Source: a virus
DNA: 22,175 nt
Reading direction: 5' to 3' (one strand)
Virus record (IMG/VR): IMGVR_UViG_3300006641_000205
Coordinates: 1-22,175 of that record
The translations under genes were made by a program, and so were the position numbers. This document shows, piece after piece, positions 8,001 through 14,000 of this stretch. A model generated the notes under the pieces. It did not search any database and had not been told where the DNA came from. It was given only the letters and a program-made list of their open reading frames with translations. Positions within the stretch are counted from its first letter, which is position 1; every line of letters starts with the position of its first letter.

Positions 8001-11000
8001 CGTAACACCAGATTTTCCAAATGGAGTTTATGCTTATTTTGCAACCATCAATCCAGACAGATCAGAAACTTCATCTGCCTTTAGTAAATACAGAATTCCA
8101 GTTTTCCCATACCTGATTGGCAATTCATTTAAGTCTAAACCAAATTCATTTAATTATGATTCGCAATCAAATCAAATCTCATATGATTTAAATTCATCAT
8201 CTTGGTTTAGAAATACAACGCCATATAATTTAACCGAAAGTGGTTCATATTATGATTTCTTATTCCAGCCAAATAAAATAAAACCACAAACAATAAACAT
8301 TAATGAGTCTTTAAGAGGAAGTATTGATAGTGTTGGAATTATAACAGGTGGTTTGGGATATAAGGTTGGTGATACAATTCTTTTTGACGATCAACAATAT
8401 ACCCAAAAAACAAAGGCAAAAGTAACTAGAATATTAGGTAAACCTGTAACTAATATTAGTGTTGCTACTACGACAATATCCCAGTTAGAAATTGTACCTT
8501 TTGATTCTAGTGGATCTTATGTTGCATTTGCAACTACTCCACATGGACTTTTAAATAATGATCTAGTTTCATTGTCTGGATTTAATACATCAATCAGTCA
8601 TCTACAATCAAACTTTAATATTGGCGTAAACTCTGAAAAATTGATTCTTAACACTGGAGTAGGAACAGATGGAGTTACTGGCGTTGTAACTTATTTTAAT
8701 GTATCTGGAAATATCAAAGGTGATAATTTATTCTCCATAAGAGAAAATGATATTATTTCTGTTGGGTCTGAAAAAGTAAAAGTACTTAATGTAGATGTAT
8801 TAAATTCAAGAATTAGAGTCTTAAGATCCCAACAAAATACAGTATCTTCAGCACATACTGCCTCCACATTATTGAATGAGGATACTAGGAAATTTACATT
8901 TACTGCATTACCAGAGAATGAGGTAACATTTGAATTAAATAAAGAAATTTATTTTAATCCTAAAGAGTCCATTGCTTTGGGATCATTGAGTGGAGTTGGA
9001 ATAGGAACTACCCTATCCTCCTCAAATCCTGGTGCAGGTATATCTCAAATTTTTGTACCAACACGATCAATTTATCTCCCAAATCATAATTTGAAAACAG
9101 GAGATGTTCTTTCTTATCATAATAATGGAGGAAGTTCAATATCAGTTTCTACAAATGGATCTGTTGGCTATGCTCTTTCCGATCTTTCAATAGTTTATGT
9201 AGGAAAAATATCCAATGATTTAATTGGAATATCAACCTATAAAATTGGAATTGGATCCACAGGAACATTTGTTGGTATTGCTAGCACAACTCTATCAACG
9301 GGATTATTATACTTTACTGGAATAGGTACAGATGTTTATCATAGTTTCAAAACAGTAAAACAAAATATTGTAACTGCAGAAGCAAATAAAAATGTAGTAA
9401 CTGTTGCTACTGCATCAACACATGGATTGTCAATAAATGATTCTGTTAATATTGAAGTAAATCCAGGAATAACAACTACAGTAGTTGTAAAATATGACGA
9501 TTACAATAGAAGAATAGTATTTAATCCAAAATCATTTACTTCTGGTGATGTTGATATTTTAAACAATACAATATCAATCAATGATCATGGATTTAATAGT
9601 GGAGACAAGGTAATCTACACATCATCTTCTTCCTCTGGAGGTCTTTCAAACGAAGGAATATACTACATATTCAGATTCAACAAAGATAAAGTTAAATTGT
9701 GTTTGAATAGATACCAATCTCTTCAGTTTAATCCTGAGGTTGTTGATATATCATCAGCATCTTTAGGAACTCTATCATCAATTAATCCCCAGATTAATGC
9801 ATATAAAAATAATACAATTAAATTTGATTTGTCAGATTCCTCTTTGTCAAATTTAAGTGGATCTACTTTCTATTCTGCATTTGATTTCAATCTTTATTCA
9901 GATTCTCAGTTTACAAATGTTTTTGATTCAACACAAAAATCAAATTCATTTGAGGTATTTAAATCTGGTCAAATAGGAATAACGACGAATGCATCATTAA
10001 CTCTGAGAGTAACAAATTCTTTACCTGAAGTATTATATTACAAGTTTTCTCCAATTAAATCGCAATTCGTATCTTCAGTCAAAAAAGAAATATACATTGA
10101 TGATGAAGTTTTATATTCAAACCAAATTAAAGTAACTAATAGTTTATTTAATGGTTCATTTAATGTAACTGGAATTGGAACAACTTCAACCTTTACATAC
10201 AATTTACAACAATTACCAGAAAAATCAAACTACACTTCCGATAATTCTACACTTAAATATACAACAAATTCTTCATCTGCAAATGGAGGAATTTCTGATA
10301 TTTCCATATCATACTCAGGTAAAGGATATCAAAATATAGTTGGAATATCTACAATAAATTCATTAAATGGTTCAGGTGCAATACTAGAATCATCAAGCAA
10401 ATCTATAGGTAGAATAGTTTCAAATCAAATAGAGGATATTGGATTTGATTTCCCAACCGACAAAACTTTAAGACCTGTCTGCAACTTACCTGAAATTTTA
10501 TTAATGCAGCCACTTTCATCATTTAATGAAATTGGCATCACTTCTGCAGGCAAAAACTACACAATAGCACCTAAATTGGTTGTTGTTGATGGATACACTG
10601 GAAAAGTGGTTGATGATGTTGACCTGTCATACAATATTGGCGACACAAAGGTAAAAATACTGAAAAACACTTTTGGTATTTACAATACAACACCAAAAAT
10701 TATCCCCACAAATAATCAAAATGGCATAGGAATCAATAATATTTCATATAATAGCGTTACTAAAGAAGTTAGTGTTGGATTAAATACTGGATTCAGTGAT
10801 TTCTTCCCATTCTCTGTTGGCGATAAAGTTCTTATCGAAAATGTCAGTGTTGGTGTTGCAACAACTGGATTTGGATACAATTCTGCAAATTACAACTATT
10901 CCCTTTTCACCTTAACTAAAGTTCCTGCTGGAGCGAGTGCTCTTGGTGGAAGTGTTGGTGTTGTTACATATAGTTTGGATGGATTACTGAAAGAGGGAAC

Positions 11001-14000
11001 AATACCTGGTAATTATGATCCTTTAAGATCCTCTGGTAGAATAATTGCAGAAAAAGATTTCCCTGTCTTTGATATTAAACTGAAAAAGAATGATTTTATC
11101 TTAGGAGAAACTGTTTCCTCCAATAATAATACTGGAAAAGTTGAAAGTTGGAATAATGAAATTGAGCTTTTAAAAGTTTCTACAACAAAAGACTTTAATG
11201 TTGGTGATATTTTAGTTGGGCAGACATCAAGAACTCAAGGTGCCATCAAATCAAAAATAGATTTTAATGCCGAAATTAAAACAGGACCAACTTCCATCGT
11301 TAAAAAAGGATGGAATAGAGAAACAGGATTTTTAAATTACAATACTGAGAGAATTTCTGACAATAATTATTACCAAAACTTCTCATACTCATTGAAATCA
11401 AAAGTTCCTTTTGAAACTTGGAATGATTCTGTAAGTTCCCTCAATCATACATCTGGATTCTTAAAGTTTAGTGACTTGATCATTGAATCGCAAGATTCTA
11501 ATTTTAAAGGAGTTAACTCCAATTACAGGGGTGGTGATATTGATATTGTTGTTGATATATATGATCAAGTAGATACAAACTGCTATTCTAACTTTGATTT
11601 AGTTACAGAGAATTCGTTAAATGCTGGCGGATCAACAATTTCTGATGAAATTTACTTTAATTCAAGAGTTCTGACTGATTATTTTGAATCATTTGGAAAT
11701 AGAGTTTTGATTATTGATGATATCAGCACTCAGTTTAATAGTGATCCTAGACCAACAAGATATTCAATTGTAGATACTTTTGATGTAAATCATAAGTATA
11801 AAAAATATTTTACATACGTAGCAGATAAAAGATTTACCGGAGAAAGACAGTTTCTAATTGTTTCTCTGCTTCAAAATGGATCTGAGGGATATTTGAATCA
11901 ATATGGTAGAGTTGAAAGTCAATTAGATCTTGGTAGTTTTGACTTTAGTATTTCTGGAACAGAAGGACAACTTTTATTCTATCCAACAAAATATTCAGTA
12001 AATAACTACAACTTAAGTTTTGCATCTTTTGATCTTGATAGTTCAATCTCTGGAATAGGTTCCACTAGTCTCGGTGACGTTGTAAGTATTAGATCATCAA
12101 AAGCATCTGCACCAACATCTACTGCAACTACTATCGTTTCCATTGCTTCTACATATAGATCATCTAAAGTTCTTGTTGAAATTGAAGGAAATAATGGGCA
12201 GTTCGAGTCTAATGAAATAAGTCTAATTCACAACGGGACTAACGTAGAATTTTTGGATTATGGTCAGTTGACAGATCATTCATCGGATGCATTATCCAGT
12301 TCAGGTTTAGGAACTTACAATGCTTATATTTCTGGCGGAAATGTAAAACTTGATTTTACTCCAAATGTAGGAATTGCGGCAACAATTAATGCAGTAACAG
12401 TATCTATAGCAAGCACCTTATCTACGGGAATTGGAACGCAATATCTTGGATTTGACTCCGAAAATATTGCTTTTGTTGATTCTTCATATACATCCATTGC
12501 ATCTACCTCTTCACCAACAGAAAATATTGTTGCAAGATATATTAATGTTATCCCAAGTGATCATACTTGTGCATATTATTTGATAAGTGTAGAGGATACA
12601 ACAAACAACCAATATGAAATGTCAGAAGTCATTGTTTTAAACGATGGTACAAATGCTTATATTACTGAATATGCAAATCTATCAACAAATTCTGGATTAG
12701 GAACGGTTGGCGCTGCAGTATCTTCTTCATATACAAATCTATACTATACCCCAATTCCAAACATTAATGCACAAGTTCGTGTCTTCCAATTAAGTCTACA
12801 ATTGGTTGATTTGGAAAGTTCATCTTCATCAGAGATAGATTTAAATAATTCATCTATTAGTGCTGGATATGGTTTCTATCAGGGAACAGAAACTGATGTA
12901 AGAAGAGCATTTAACCTCACATATAAGCAAAAACCAATTTTCTTAAGAAATTTTGATGGAGGAAACTCTTTAGTTGTAGATACAACTGAAGATACCATTT
13001 TATTACCAGAGCACTTCTTTATAACCGGTGAAGAAGTTGTATATTCTTATGATGTTAATAATGCAAGTCCAATAGGAATCGCCTCAACATCGTTTGCGGG
13101 TATAGGCACAACAAGCATTTTACCATCATCCGTTTATATTATTAAAATCAATGATCAAAAAATAAAACTTGCAAGATCTGCAGAAGATGCACTCAAAACA
13201 GTACCGAACGCCCTGAATATTACAAGTGTTGGAGTAGGTACTTATCATACATTTACCTCTAAGAGACAAAACTCTAAGTGTATTATTGCACTCGATAATT
13301 ATTTCCAATCACCTATCGTTGCAACATCAGTTACAACTGGTCTGACTACTCATATTGGTCTTGTTGATGATATTATTAAGTTTTCTGGAATAACATCATT
13401 CTTTAGTGGAGATCTAATCCAAATTAATAATGAGATTATGAAGATCAATACTGTTGGACTTGGTAGTACTAACTTTATACTTGTAGATCGCCAATGGATG
13501 GGAACTGGATTATCAACGCACTCGGAATATTCTATAGTAACTAAAGTTCAAGGAAACTACAATATTGTTGATAGCACTATCAACTTTATTACAGCACCTC
13601 AAGGACCTATTCCCATAGGAAGTTCTACAAATGCGCCTGACGAAAGAGATTGGTCAGGAATAACTACATTCTCAAAATTCCAGGGTAGAACTTTCTTAAG
13701 ATCTGGAACAGAAAATGGTACTTCAGAAACTTACACAACAAATTATATCTTTGATGATATTTCTGAATATTTCAATGCAACGTCTAAAACTTTTACTCTC
13801 CAAGTTAACAAGCAAAATGTAACTGGTTTCTCAACAGATAACGCAGTGATTCTTATCAATGGAATTTTCCAAGGTCCAACTGGACAACTTCCAGTATCAC
13901 AAGATTATTCTCTAAGTGAAGGATCTGGAATTAGTAGCATTACTTTTGCTGGAGCTGCAACATCTGTTTCATATGATCCAAATAACGCAAGTATACCAAT

